A stretch of 64,000 nt of DNA from contig NZ_JBHUIO010000005.1 of NCBI RefSeq assembly GCF_042682745.1, positions 868,001-932,000 of the forward strand, written 5' to 3'. A model generated the notes under the pieces. It was not told where the DNA came from and searched no databases. It saw only the letters and a list, made by a program, of their open reading frames with translations. Below are positions 19,103 to 27,674 of this stretch, piece after piece. The stretch's first letter is position 1, and every line of letters starts with the position of its first letter. The position numbers and the translations under genes were made by a program. The DNA is from Tumebacillus_A lipolyticus. GTDB taxonomy: Bacteria > Bacillota > Bacilli > Tumebacillales > Tumebacillaceae.

Positions 19103-19118
19103 AGCGTTCGGGAAACAG

Positions 19119-19164
19119 AAAAAGACCGTTGACAGCCATTCGCGTTGGCTCAACGGTCTTTTTT
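19119..19164 (+). terminator. Terminator of regulator C, probably bidirectional
   Basis: Long stem AAAGACCGTTGA/TCAACGGTCTTT with an inner GCCA/TGGC pair, followed by TTTTTT on the plus strand and TTTTTC on the minus strand. It also serves the convergent wecB operon. Confidence 0.85.
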
Positions 19165-19238
19165 CTTGCGCTCCTCCCCTGGTGCAGCTCACGCCTCACA
19201 GCAGGGAAGCGCGAGTCAAGCGATGGGAAGGACATCTG

Positions 19239-20390
19239 CTAGACGGAGAACTCCCCCGGCTTGTCCCCCCGCCCGAAGTGGTGCAAGATCGCCTGCACGA
19301 TCCGGTCGGACGCCTTTCCGTCACCGTACGGGTTGGTCGCGATCGACATCTTGCGGTGCGCCTCCTCGTCGGTGATCAGCTCGTTCGCCATTCTGTAGAT
19401 CGTCTCCTCATCGGTGCCGGCCAGCTTCAGCGTGCCCGCATCGATCCCCTCAGGACGCTCGGTGGTATCGCGCAGCACCAGCACCGGAACGCCGAGCGAA
19501 GGCGCTTCCTCTTGGATGCCGCCCGAGTCGGTCAGGATCAGGTAGGCGCGAGACATGAAGTTGTGTCCATCATACACGTCCATCGGATCGGTCAGATGGA
19601 TGCGCTGATGATCGCCCAAGATCTTGCGCGCCGGCTCCTGCACCGCCGGGTTCAGGTGCACCGGATAGACGACCACCAGGTCTTGATGCTCGTCCACCAA
19701 GCGGCGCACCGCGCGGAAGATGTTCTCCATCTTCTCGCCGAGGTTCTCCCGACGATGTGCCGTCATGAACACCAACCGCTGTCCTGGCTTCATCTGGTCG
19801 AGAATCGGGTGCGAGTAGGAATCGCGAACGGTGGTCTCCATCGCGTCGATCGCCGTGTTGCCGGTGACGATGATCGTCTGCTCGCGCTTGTTCTCCGCAA
19901 GCAGGTTCGCCCTCGACTGCTCGGTCGGCGCGAAGTGCAGATCTGCCATCACCCCGGTCAGCTGACGGTTCATCTCCTCCGGGAACGGCGAATACTTGTC
20001 GTGCGTTCGCAGCCCCGCCTCGACATGTCCGACCGCCACCTGTTGATAGAATGCTGCCAGTGCGCCGACAAACGTGGTCGAAGTGTCGCCGTGGACGAGC
20101 ACGATCTGCGGCTGCTCCTTTTGGATCACTTCCTGCAGCCCTGCCAGCGCCTTGATCGTGACGCCGGTCAGCGTCTGCCTCTGCTCCATGATGTCCAGAT
20201 CATAGTCGGGCGTGATCTCAAACAGCTCAAGCACTTGGTCGAGCATCTGGCGGTGTTGCGCCGTCACGCAGACGCGGGAGTGAATTTGCTCTCCCGCTCG
20301 CTCCAACGCTTTTACCAGCGGAGCCATCTTGACCGCTTCAGGACGGGTGCCGAACACCGTCAGTACACGAATGGGTTCCATCTTGTTCAT
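19239..20390 (-). CDS. wecB: UDP-N-acetylglucosamine 2-epimerase (non-hydrolysing)
   Basis: Interconverts UDP-GlcNAc and UDP-ManNAc for wall teichoic acid linkage or other glycopolymers (MnaA/WecB family; 383 residues). Family motifs: VFGTRPEAVKMAPLVKALE at the N-terminus, GHVEAGLRT near the middle and LTDSGGIQEEAPSLGVPVLV near residue 280. A TTG start 7 codons upstream is possible, but the ATG at 20390 has AAGGAGAG at good spacing. It follows upp by 24 bp. Confidence 0.95.
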   Translation of the reverse strand: MNKMEPIRVLTVFGTRPEAVKMAPLVKALERAGEQIHSRVCVTAQHRQMLDQVLELFEITPDYDLDIMEQRQTLTGVTIKALAGLQEVIQKEQPQIVLVHGDTSTTFVGALAAFYQQVAVGHVEAGLRTHDKYSPFPEEMNRQLTGVMADLHFAPTEQSRANLLAENKREQTIIVTGNTAIDAMETTVRDSYSHPILDQMKPGQRLVFMTAHRRENLGEKMENIFRAVRRLVDEHQDLVVVYPVHLNPAVQEPARKILGDHQRIHLTDPMDVYDGHNFMSRAYLILTDSGGIQEEAPSLGVPVLVLRDTTERPEGIDAGTLKLAGTDEETIYRMANELITDEEAHRKMSIATNPYGDGKASDRIVQAILHHFGRGDKPGEFSV

Positions 20391-20414
20391 CGCTCTCCTT
20401 TTCTCTGCCAAAAC

Positions 20415-21044
20415 CTACTTCGTCCCAAACAGGCGGTCGCCCGCATCTCCGAGACCAGGTGTGATATAACCGTGATCGTCGAGGCGCTCATCGACAGCCG
20501 CCACGTAGATGTCCACATCCGGGTGCTCGCGCTGCACGACGGCGACGCCCTCTGGGGAGGCGATCAGGCACATCAGCTTGATGTTCTTCGCGCCGCGCTG
20601 TTTCATAAACGTGATCGCAGCAGCGGCCGACCCGCCGGTCGCAAGCATCGGGTCGACGGCGATCAGATCGCGCTCCTCGATGTCGGACGGCAACTTGCAG
20701 TAATACTCAACCGGCTGCAGCGTCTCCGGGTCGCGGTAGAGGCCGATATGGCCGACCTTCGCGCTTGGAATCAGGTTCAAGATGCCGTCCACCATGCCGA
20801 GCCCTGCGCGCAGGATCGGCACGACGCCGAGCTTCTTGCCGGCGAGGATCTTCGTCTTGGCGGTCGCGACCGGCGTGTCGATCGTCGTCTCCTCAAGCGG
20901 CAGATCGCGGGTCGCCTCGTAGGCCATCAGCATCGCCACCTCTTCGACCAGCTCGCGGAACTGCTTGGTTCCGGTGTGCTTGTCACGTATGTACGTCAAT
21001 TTATGTTGGATCAACGGGTGATCAAAAACATAGACTTTGCTCAT
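20415..21044 (-). CDS. upp: Uracil phosphoribosyltransferase
   Basis: Pyrimidine salvage enzyme converting uracil and PRPP to UMP (209 residues, standard length). The PRPP-binding loop is DPMLATGGSAAAAI (about 130-143) and the C-terminal uracil-binding region is GYITPGLGDAGDRLFGTK. Its upstream region runs into the run of N, so the promoter or coupling to glyA cannot be judged. Confidence 0.97.
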   Translation of the reverse strand: MSKVYVFDHPLIQHKLTYIRDKHTGTKQFRELVEEVAMLMAYEATRDLPLEETTIDTPVATAKTKILAGKKLGVVPILRAGLGMVDGILNLIPSAKVGHIGLYRDPETLQPVEYYCKLPSDIEERDLIAVDPMLATGGSAAAAITFMKQRGAKNIKLMCLIASPEGVAVVQREHPDVDIYVAAVDERLDDHGYITPGLGDAGDRLFGTK

Positions 21045-21083
21045 CGACAGATCTCCTTTTCCTTTCCAAATCTCTTCCCATTA

Positions 21084-21103
21084 NNNNNNNNNNNNNNNNN
21101 NNN
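21084..21103. other. Assembly gap (20 N)
   Basis: A run of 20 undetermined bases in the upp-glyA intergenic region. It lies only 4 bp beyond the glyA stop, so a glyA terminator or an upp promoter may be missing; the true gap size is unknown. Confidence 0.99.
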
Positions 21104-21107
21104 TTTC

Positions 21108-22358
21108 TTACAGATAGGTCAAGCCTTCGTACATCGGGAACTTTTTGCAGAGCTCCTGCACTCTGTGCATCGCCTCGTTGATCTTGGTCTGATCGTCCTT
21201 GTGCTTCAGCGTCAACTCGATGATGTCGGCGATCTCGACCATCTCTGCGACTCCGAAGCCGCGCGAGGTGACAGCCGGCGTACCGATCCGCACGCCCGAC
21301 GTGACAAACGGGGAAGCCGGGTCGAACGGGATGGTGTTTTTGTTGGTGGTAACGCCCACTTCGTCGAGCAGATGCTCCGCCTCTTTGCCGGTCAGACCGA
21401 GGTTGCGCACGTCGATCAGCAGCAGGTGGTTGTCGGTGCCGCCGGAGACGATGGTCAGGCCGCGCTCGATCAGCGCGCTCGCCAGCGCCTGTGCGTTGTC
21501 GACCACCTGTTGGATATATCCTTTAAACTCATCGCTCAGCGCTTCGCCAAACGCGACCGCCTTCGAAGCGATCACATGCATCAGCGGGCCGCCTTGAATG
21601 CCGGGGAAGATCGCTTTGTCGATCGCCTTCGCATACTGCTCTTTGCAGAGGATCAGACCACCGCGCGGGCCGCGAAGCGTCTTGTGCGTGGTGGAGGTCA
21701 CAAAGTCTGCATACGGCACGGGGGACGGATGATGACCGGTCGCGACCAGACCTGCGATGTGCGCCATGTCGACCATCAGGTATGCGCCCACTTCGTCTGC
21801 GATCTCGCGGAGCTTTTGGAAATCGATCTTGCGCGGGTAAGCGGATGCGCCCGCGACGATCATCTTCGGCTTGTGTTCGAGCGCCAGAGCGCGCACTTTG
21901 TCATAGTTGATCAGGTGCGTATCCTCTTCGACCCCGTAGTCGACAAAATTATAATATTGGCCGGAGATGTTGACCGGGCTGCCGTGGGTGAGATGTCCAC
22001 CATGCGACAGGTTCATCCCGAGCACCGTGTCGCCCGGCTTCAAGAAAGCAAAATAGACCGCAGTGTTCGCCTGTGCGCCAGAGTGCGGCTGCACGTTTGC
22101 ATGCTCCGCGCCGAACAGCTGCTTCAGACGATCGCGCGCGATGTTTTCCACGATGTCCACATACTCGCAACCACCGTAGTAACGCTTGCCCGGATAGCCT
22201 TCCGCATACTTGTTGGTCAGCACCGTTCCCATCGTTTCCATCACAGCGCGGGACACGAAGTTCTCCGACGCGATCAGCTCGATCTTTGTACGCTGACGCC
22301 CAAGCTCTTGCTCGATCGCTTCTGCGACCGCACGGTCTACCAATCTCAAATGACTCAT
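21108..22358 (-). CDS. glyA: Serine hydroxymethyltransferase
   Basis: PLP enzyme that converts serine and tetrahydrofolate to glycine and methylene-THF (416 residues). Landmarks: ELIASENFVSRAVMETMG near residue 27, YPGKRYYGGCEYVD near 55, and the PLP-lysine motif VTSTTHKTLRGPRGG near 225. It has its own extended -10 promoter upstream. The stop is next to an assembly gap. Confidence 0.98.
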   Translation of the reverse strand: MSHLRLVDRAVAEAIEQELGRQRTKIELIASENFVSRAVMETMGTVLTNKYAEGYPGKRYYGGCEYVDIVENIARDRLKQLFGAEHANVQPHSGAQANTAVYFAFLKPGDTVLGMNLSHGGHLTHGSPVNISGQYYNFVDYGVEEDTHLINYDKVRALALEHKPKMIVAGASAYPRKIDFQKLREIADEVGAYLMVDMAHIAGLVATGHHPSPVPYADFVTSTTHKTLRGPRGGLILCKEQYAKAIDKAIFPGIQGGPLMHVIASKAVAFGEALSDEFKGYIQQVVDNAQALASALIERGLTIVSGGTDNHLLLIDVRNLGLTGKEAEHLLDEVGVTTNKNTIPFDPASPFVTSGVRIGTPAVTSRGFGVAEMVEIADIIELTLKHKDDQTKINEAMHRVQELCKKFPMYEGLTYL

Positions 22359-22402
22359 CTCAATCTCCCCTTTTTCAGAACTAAACGGCCTTAATGCCGA
22401 AC

Positions 22403-22411
22403 ATTATAGCA
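22403..22411 (-). promoter_or_regulatory. Extended -10 promoter of glyA
   Basis: TGCTATAAT on the minus strand (TGn plus a perfect -10) about 45 bp upstream of the glyA ATG. The -35 position is occupied by a T-run without a good hexamer, as is common with extended -10 promoters. Confidence 0.55.
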
Positions 22412-22440
22412 TAATATCAAAAAAAAGTTCGTGTTTTTCG

Positions 22441-23013
22441 CTATTCTCTTCCGTTTTCTGCGAGCGAATAGTGCGCTCGCGCCCCGCCGATCAGCTTCGG
22501 GCGGGTGCGCGCCATCGTCAGGTGCGCTTCCCCGATCTCGCGCAAGCTGCCGCGCACCGGCACGGCGACCTGCCGCAAGTGCATGCCGATCAGCGTATCG
22601 CCGATATCGAGGCCGGCGTGCGCGCTGATGCGCTCGACCATCACCGGCTGTGCGAGCTGGCGAAATGCGGTGGAGGCGACCGCTCCGCCCGCCTTGGGCA
22701 CGGGCACGACCATCACTTCCTCCAAGTCGAAACGGCGCAGTGTGGAGCGCTCGACGACCAGCGCGCGATTCAAATGCTCACAGCACTGAAAGGCGACATG
22801 AAATCCGAATCGTTCCCGCGCTTCGAGCACCGCCTCGACGATCAGGGCTGCCGCTTCCATCGAGCCGCCTGAGCCGATCTTCTTCCCGACGACCTCGCTG
22901 GAAGATGCGCCGATCACCAGGATCTGATCCTGATCGAGTTGCGCCGCAGCTTGCAGCTCTTCGATCGCTCGCAAAGTCTGCGCTTTGACTTCGGTGAGCT
23001 CGGGCGTCAGCAT
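22441..23013 (-). CDS. ywlG: UPF0340 family protein YwlG
   Basis: 190-residue protein of the conserved YwlG/TIGR01440 family, function unknown. Recognisable stretches are IGASSSEVVGKKIGSGGSME (about 34-53), FQCCEHLNRALVVE (about 75-88) and ISAHAGLDIGDTLIGMHLR near 130. As in B. subtilis it lies between rpiB and glyA. It overlaps rpiB by 7 bp, so the two are translationally linked. Confidence 0.92.
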   Translation of the reverse strand: MLTPELTEVKAQTLRAIEELQAAAQLDQDQILVIGASSSEVVGKKIGSGGSMEAAALIVEAVLEARERFGFHVAFQCCEHLNRALVVERSTLRRFDLEEVMVVPVPKAGGAVASTAFRQLAQPVMVERISAHAGLDIGDTLIGMHLRQVAVPVRGSLREIGEAHLTMARTRPKLIGGARAHYSLAENGRE

Positions 23014-23477
23014 CCGCCGATCCCTGCATCGCGTCCGAAGCGCTTCTCGATGTCGGCGATCTTGCCGACGCGAGCTGCGTGGCGCCCGCCGCTAAACTCG
23101 GTGGTCAGCCAGAGCTCGACAATATCGTCTGCCAGGCCCGGGCCGATGACGCGCGCGCCCATCGCCATCACGTTCGTATCGTTGTGCTCGCGGGTCGCTT
23201 TGGCCGAAAACGTATCGTGCAGCAAGGCGCAGCGAATGCCCGGCACCTTGTTGGCGACGATCGACATGCCAAGCCCGGTTCCGCAGATCAGGATGCCGCG
23301 ATCATATTCACCGCGCGCGACCGCCTCCGCCACCAAAATTCCGTAGTCCGGATAGTCGACCGACTCTTCCGAGTATGTACCAAAATCATGGTAGGAAAGC
23401 CCCAAGCTCTCCAACTTCTTCTTGACCGACTCTTTGAGCGTATAGCCGCCGTGGTCGGCTGCGATTGCAACTTTCAT
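23007..23477 (-). CDS. rpiB: Ribose-5-phosphate isomerase B
   Basis: Interconverts ribulose 5-phosphate and ribose 5-phosphate in the pentose phosphate pathway (156 residues). The N-terminal AIAADHGGYTLK and the active-site ICGTGLGMSIVANKVPGIR (C65) are diagnostic. A GTG six codons upstream is possible, but the ATG at 23477 is preceded by GGAGGT with 7-bp spacing and matches the family N-terminus. Confidence 0.95.
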   Translation of the reverse strand: MKVAIAADHGGYTLKESVKKKLESLGLSYHDFGTYSEESVDYPDYGILVAEAVARGEYDRGILICGTGLGMSIVANKVPGIRCALLHDTFSAKATREHNDTNVMAMGARVIGPGLADDIVELWLTTEFSGGRHAARVGKIADIEKRFGRDAGIGGC

Positions 23478-23566
23478 TGAGTTGACCTCCGTCACATGAG
23501 TTCGATTCCATTCTAGTATAGCGTACCCCGTCTGAAAAATCGTACCCGAAGTTTCCGAAAAGTGCT

Positions 23567-23606
23567 ACTCTGTTAGATAGGAGAATTTAACTCTGTTAGA
23601 TGGGAG
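23567..23606 (+). repeat. Tandem near-identical 17-bp repeat in the leader of the ABC transporter gene
   Basis: ACTCTGTTAGATAGGAG (23567-23583) recurs as ACTCTGTTAGATGGGAG (23590-23606), a 23-bp period with one mismatch. Each copy carries a purine-rich Shine-Dalgarno-like end; the second is the likely ribosome binding site. Confidence 0.7.
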
Positions 23607-23616
23607 TGGAAATTAC

Positions 23617-25428
23617 GTGGAATCTGAGATGAACCAGGAGTCGCCACCGATACAAAAAGAGCAATGGCGCAACTTTTGGCGCTTGCTCGCCTCAACCAAC
23701 CCGCCTAAACTGCTTCTGCTCGGCGTCTTGATCTTGAGCTTGGTCAACACGGGCGCTTCGTTGATCGTGCCGTGGTTTACGAAAAACTTGGTCGATGTCG
23801 TGACCGTGTCCACGCTCAACACCTCTGTGATCCTGCTCTTGATCGGCGCGTTTTTACTCCAAGGACTTTCATCAGGCTTTTCGCACTACATGCTCTCCTT
23901 CGCCGGAGAGAAGGTGGTTTCCAACCTGCGACGCCGCCTGTGGGAAAAGCTGCTCAAATTGCCGATCCCCTATTTTGATGCGCATCGCTCCGGCGAGACG
24001 ATCTCGCGGATGACCAGCGATACGGGGATCATCAAAGACATCATCGTCACGCATCTGATCTCCTTTTTCACCAGCATCATCTCGGTGATTGGCTCGATCG
24101 TCATCCTGCTCTACCTCGACTGGCAGATGACGCTGGTGATGCTGACAGCCGTTCCGATCACCTTCCTGATCATCCTCCCGCTCGGGCGGAAGATCTACAA
24201 GATCTCCAAAGGGCTGCAGGACGAGATGGCCGGCTTCACCGGCTTGCTGTCGCAAGTGCTGTCTGAGATTCGCCTGGTCAAGTCGTTCAACGCGGAGAGC
24301 CATGAGGGCGAAAAGGGCGATCAGCGCATCCAACACCTGTTCAAGTTCGGGTTGCGAGAAGCGAAGATCCAAGCGCTGTTAGCCCCGATGATGACCTTCT
24401 TGATGATGGCGATCCTGGTCGTGATCATCGGCTTCGGCGGCGTGCGGGTGGCGACAGGTGCGCTCTCCGCCGGCGAATTGGTCGCCTTCATCCTCTATCT
24501 GTTTCAGATCATCATTCCGTTCGGACAGCTCGCACAGTTTTTCACCTCCCTGCAAAAGGCGATGGGAGCGACCGAGCGCGTGGTGAACATCTTGGAGCAC
24601 GAAGAGGAAGATCATGTGGTGCAAAAAGCGGTGGAAGACCCCGCCCAGCCGATCTTGCTCGACGACCTGTCCTTCTCCTATCAGACGGGCGATCAGGTGT
24701 TGCACAACGTCAGCCTGACCATTCCCTCAGGCAAGGTGACCGCCGTCGTCGGACCGAGCGGGTCCGGCAAGACGACTTTGTTCTCGCTCTTGGAGCGCTT
24801 TTACCGCCCGTCGAGCGGAAGCATCCTGCTCGGCGACACACCGATCGACACGTACAACCTGAAATCGTGGCGGACGCAGCTCGGCTATGTCTCCCAAGAA
24901 AGCCCGCTGATGGCAGGCTCGATCCGGGACAACATCTGCTATGGCGTCGAGCGCGAAGTATCGGAAGCGGAGATGGTGCTTGCAGCCGAGATGGCCTATG
25001 CGCATCACTTCATCTTGGAGATGCCAAACGGGTATGACACCGAAGTGGGCGAGCGTGGGATCAAAGTATCGGGCGGCCAGCGCCAGCGGATCGCGATCGC
25101 CCGCGCGCTGCTGCGCAACCCGAACATCCTGATGCTCGACGAAGCGACTTCCGCCTTGGACAGCACCTCCGAAAAAGTGGTGCAAGACGCGCTGAACAAC
25201 CTGATGCATGGGCGCACCACCTTGGTCATCGCTCATCGCCTCTCCACCGTCATCGACGCCGATCAGATCGTCGTCCTCGAAGCGGGGCGCGTCACAGGTG
25301 TCGGCACGCACGAAGAGCTGTTCGCCTCGCACGACCTGTATCGGGAGCTGGCGACCCAGCAGTTCCAACTGGACGAGAGCGACTCGAATCAAGTCGACTC
25401 GAACGAAGGCGACAAAACCGAATCTTGA
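23617..25428 (+). CDS. ABC exporter, fused permease-ATPase (BmrA/MsbA type)
   Basis: 603-residue half-transporter that would act as a homodimer in the membrane. The six-helix transmembrane domain spans about 35-315 and the nucleotide-binding domain about 345-590. Walker A is GPSGSGKTTLFSLLERFYRP, the signature VSGGQRQRIAIARALL, Walker B NILMLDEATSALDS and the H-loop VIAHRLST. The family includes multidrug and lipid exporters as well as peptide exporters; the substrate cannot be told from sequence. The start is a GTG at 23617 behind GGGAGTGGA; an ATG four codons later is possible. The gene is inserted between rpiB and rocD on the opposite strand. Confidence 0.93.
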   Translation: MESEMNQESPPIQKEQWRNFWRLLASTNPPKLLLLGVLILSLVNTGASLIVPWFTKNLVDVVTVSTLNTSVILLLIGAFLLQGLSSGFSHYMLSFAGEKVVSNLRRRLWEKLLKLPIPYFDAHRSGETISRMTSDTGIIKDIIVTHLISFFTSIISVIGSIVILLYLDWQMTLVMLTAVPITFLIILPLGRKIYKISKGLQDEMAGFTGLLSQVLSEIRLVKSFNAESHEGEKGDQRIQHLFKFGLREAKIQALLAPMMTFLMMAILVVIIGFGGVRVATGALSAGELVAFILYLFQIIIPFGQLAQFFTSLQKAMGATERVVNILEHEEEDHVVQKAVEDPAQPILLDDLSFSYQTGDQVLHNVSLTIPSGKVTAVVGPSGSGKTTLFSLLERFYRPSSGSILLGDTPIDTYNLKSWRTQLGYVSQESPLMAGSIRDNICYGVEREVSEAEMVLAAEMAYAHHFILEMPNGYDTEVGERGIKVSGGQRQRIAIARALLRNPNILMLDEATSALDSTSEKVVQDALNNLMHGRTTLVIAHRLSTVIDADQIVVLEAGRVTGVGTHEELFASHDLYRELATQQFQLDESDSNQVDSNEGDKTES

Positions 25429-25434
25429 CGCGAC

Positions 25435-25462
25435 AAAAGCCACAGTGCTCAACTGTGGCTTT
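25435..25462 (+). terminator. Bidirectional terminator between the ABC transporter and rocD
   Basis: Stem AAAGCCACAGT/ACTGTGGCTTT between two convergent genes, followed by TTTCGCTTCG on the plus strand and TTTTGTCG on the minus strand. Confidence 0.75.
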
Positions 25463-25516
25463 CGCTTCGTCTTCGGAGGGCATCCGGTCGATCGCCGTAT
25501 GCCCTCTTTCAGCAGA

Positions 25517-26713
25517 TCAGTTCGCTTGAAACACTTGCTCGATGCGCTCAAGCGCCCAATCGAGCTCTTCCTTCGTGATGACGAGCGGCGGTGCAAAGCG
25601 GATCGTCGTCTCATGCGTCTCCTTGCAGAGCAGCCCGAGCTCCTTCAGCTGCTCGCAGTACGGACGAGCTGCTGTGGTCAGCTCGATGCCGATGAACAGA
25701 CCGCGGCCGCGAACTTCCTTAATCGCCTCGTTTTGAATCGCCTGCAAACGCTCCAAGAAGTAAGCGCCCAGCTCAAGCGAGCGCTCGGAGAGCTTCTCCT
25801 CTTCCACCACCTGCAGCGATGCGAGCCCGACAGCTGCAGCCAGCGGGTTCCCGCCGAACGTGGAGCCATGCGAACCCGGCTCGAACACGCCGAGCACTTC
25901 CCGATCTGCCGCGACAGCCGAGACGGGGAACACGCCGCCGCCGAGCGCCTTGCCCATGATGTACACGTCTGGCGTCACATCTTCCCAGTCGGAGGCAAAC
26001 CGCTTGCCCGTGCGGCCAAAACCGGTCTGGATCTCATCTGCCATCAGCAGCACGTTCTGCTCGCGGCACAGCTCCTGCGCCTGCTTCAAGAACCCGTCCT
26101 GCGGGATGATGATGCCCGCCTCCCCTTGGATCGGCTCGACGAGGAAGGCGACCGTGTTCGGCGTGATCGCCGCTCTCAGCGCTTCGATATCGCCGTAGGG
26201 GATGATGCGGAAGCCCGGAGTGAAGGGGCCGAAGCCGCGCTTGTACTCCTCCGCCGAAGAGAACGAGGTGATCGTGATCGTCCGGCCGTGGAAATTTCCT
26301 TCGCAGACGATGATCTCCGCCTGGTCCTCCGGCACCTGCTTCACCGAATAGCCCCAGCGGCGCGCCGCTTTCAGCGCCGTCTCCACCGCTTCTGCCCCCG
26401 TGTTCATCGGCAGGATCATCTCCTTGCCGGTCGCTTCGGCCAACGCCTCGTAAAAGACGCCGAGCTGGTCGTTGTAAAACGCGCGCGAGGTGAGCGTCAC
26501 GCGATCCGCTTGCTCTTTTAACGCTTGGATGATCTTCGGATGGCGATGACCCTGATTGAGCGCAGAGTAGGCGCTCAACATGTCCATGTAGCGCTGCCCC
26601 TCCGCATCTTCTACCCAAACCCCTTCCGCCTTGGCGATGACGATCGGAAGCGGGTGATAGTTTTTCGCACCAAACTTTTCGGTCGTATCCATCACTTGAC
26701 TCGATTGATTCAT
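25517..26713 (-). CDS. rocD: Ornithine aminotransferase
   Basis: PLP enzyme converting ornithine and 2-oxoglutarate to glutamate semialdehyde and glutamate in arginine catabolism (398 residues). Landmarks: PMNTGAEAVETALKAARRWG (about 103-122), EPIQGEAGIIIPQDGFL, LMADEIQTGFGRTG and the PLP lysine in IMGKALGGGVFPVSA. The start has a strong AAAGGAGGA ribosome binding site. No rocA, rocF or rocR is adjacent. A B. subtilis-type sigma-54 promoter was not seen in the 126-bp upstream region. Confidence 0.94.
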   Translation of the reverse strand: MNQSSQVMDTTEKFGAKNYHPLPIVIAKAEGVWVEDAEGQRYMDMLSAYSALNQGHRHPKIIQALKEQADRVTLTSRAFYNDQLGVFYEALAEATGKEMILPMNTGAEAVETALKAARRWGYSVKQVPEDQAEIIVCEGNFHGRTITITSFSSAEEYKRGFGPFTPGFRIIPYGDIEALRAAITPNTVAFLVEPIQGEAGIIIPQDGFLKQAQELCREQNVLLMADEIQTGFGRTGKRFASDWEDVTPDVYIMGKALGGGVFPVSAVAADREVLGVFEPGSHGSTFGGNPLAAAVGLASLQVVEEEKLSERSLELGAYFLERLQAIQNEAIKEVRGRGLFIGIELTTAARPYCEQLKELGLLCKETHETTIRFAPPLVITKEELDWALERIEQVFQAN

Positions 26714-26827
26714 CGATGATTCCTCCTTTTCACTGTCCTCTGCACAGATTGTGCGGTGGACGCATTCGCAGGATTCCTGCTCAATCTCTTAATCTAGTAT
26801 ATCCTACCAAATGGTTGCACAACCACC

Positions 26828-26855
26828 AAAAAACCACAGCTATGCACTGTGGTTT
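26828..26855 (-). terminator. Terminator overlapping the 3' end of ywlE
   Basis: Stem AAACCACAGT...CTGTGGTTT with a T-run on the minus strand; the ywlE stop codon (26840-26842) lies inside the hairpin. Confidence 0.8.
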
Positions 26856-27535
26856 TCTGCGCTCAACTTTTGAATCAGCTTTGCCAGCAGTGTGTCGATC
26901 TCCACCGCACACGCATCGTACACCTGTTGGGAACCGCCAAACGGGTCGGCGATCTCATAGTCGGGCAGCTGTCCCATCAGCTCCATCATCCGGCTGCTCT
27001 CCGCCTCGACGGTCGCTTCCAACTGCTGCTGCAGCCGCATCAGCTCTTGCTCTGCGCCCTGCGCGCCCCGCTGATAGCGCTCCTGAATCGACTGCACCTC
27101 GTCTGCCCGCTCCATCAAAAACAGGCTCTGCTTCATCTGCGCTTCCGCTTGCAGAGCGCCCATCTCATCGAGGATCGCAAGGTTCTGCGGATCGTCGTCC
27201 ACAAACTCTTTGAGCGTGCAGGTCTTGTCGAGCGCCTCGATGTAGCGCTCTAAGATCGCGCGCTTGTGCGACTGGCCCATCGTCAAGATCAGATCGGCCC
27301 AGTCCACCAGCTCGCGATCTAAAGGCGATGCTGCGTGGGCAGCGCCATCCAGCCCTTTTGCCTTCAGCACGTTGATCGCTCCCTGCGATGCGGGCGAGCC
27401 TGACATCGCCGCCACGCCCGCCGAGCGCACCTCCACTCGACCTCCGAGGCCCGCCTGCTGGAGGCGCTTGCGCATCAGAGGCTCAGCCATCGCGCTGCGA
27501 CAGGTGTTCCCGGTACATACAAACAACAGTTTCAT
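26840..27535 (-). CDS. ywlE: Protein-arginine phosphatase (YwlE type) with a coiled-coil insertion
   Basis: Low-molecular-weight phosphatase fold. The P-loop is VCTGNTCRSAMAEP (C7, R13), and Thr11 is the residue known in B. subtilis YwlE to favour phospho-arginine, the mark placed by McsB. The general acid is D197 in ADPFGGS; in the 150-residue B. subtilis protein this is D118, so about 79 extra residues lie between KEFV and the acid. The insert (about 115-192) is rich in Gln, Glu, Ala, Met and Arg with heptad-like leucines and looks like a helical hairpin or coiled coil. The start MKLLFVCTG at 27535 has AGGGAG at 6 bp; a start 5 codons upstream is possible. The gene occupies the ywlE position relative to mntP, rpiB and ywlG. 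Confidence 0.88.
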   Translation of the reverse strand: MKLLFVCTGNTCRSAMAEPLMRKRLQQAGLGGRVEVRSAGVAAMSGSPASQGAINVLKAKGLDGAAHAASPLDRELVDWADLILTMGQSHKRAILERYIEALDKTCTLKEFVDDDPQNLAILDEMGALQAEAQMKQSLFLMERADEVQSIQERYQRGAQGAEQELMRLQQQLEATVEAESSRMMELMGQLPDYEIADPFGGSQQVYDACAVEIDTLLAKLIQKLSAENHSA

Positions 27536-27574
27536 CCGCTTCTCCCTCATTCCGTTCGCTTTTTTCTCCTTATC

Positions 27575-27604
27575 AGTATAGCCTCGGGGTGATCTGCCAT
27601 GCAA
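27575..27604 (-). promoter_or_regulatory. Possible promoter of ywlE
   Basis: TATACT (27575-27580) with TTGCAT 18 bp upstream (27599-27604) on the minus strand. The -10 is good; the -35 matches only the TTG. Confidence 0.4.
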
Positions 27605-27674
27605 ATGAAAGTGAGCAGACCTGAGCTGCTCAAGCTATAACTTGTACACTCTTTCGACGATCGAGGCCTTCCCA

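Noticed and set aside
19182..22394. A 1,070-codon plus-strand open frame across wecB, upp, the N gap and glyA
   Set aside because: It is antisense to three recognisable genes, spans undetermined bases, and has the composition of a GC-rich shadow frame with many His and Arg.
26714..26830. Sigma-54 type (-24/-12) promoter for rocD
   Set aside because: No GG-N10-GC pattern of the right kind was found upstream; only a weak TATACT is present.
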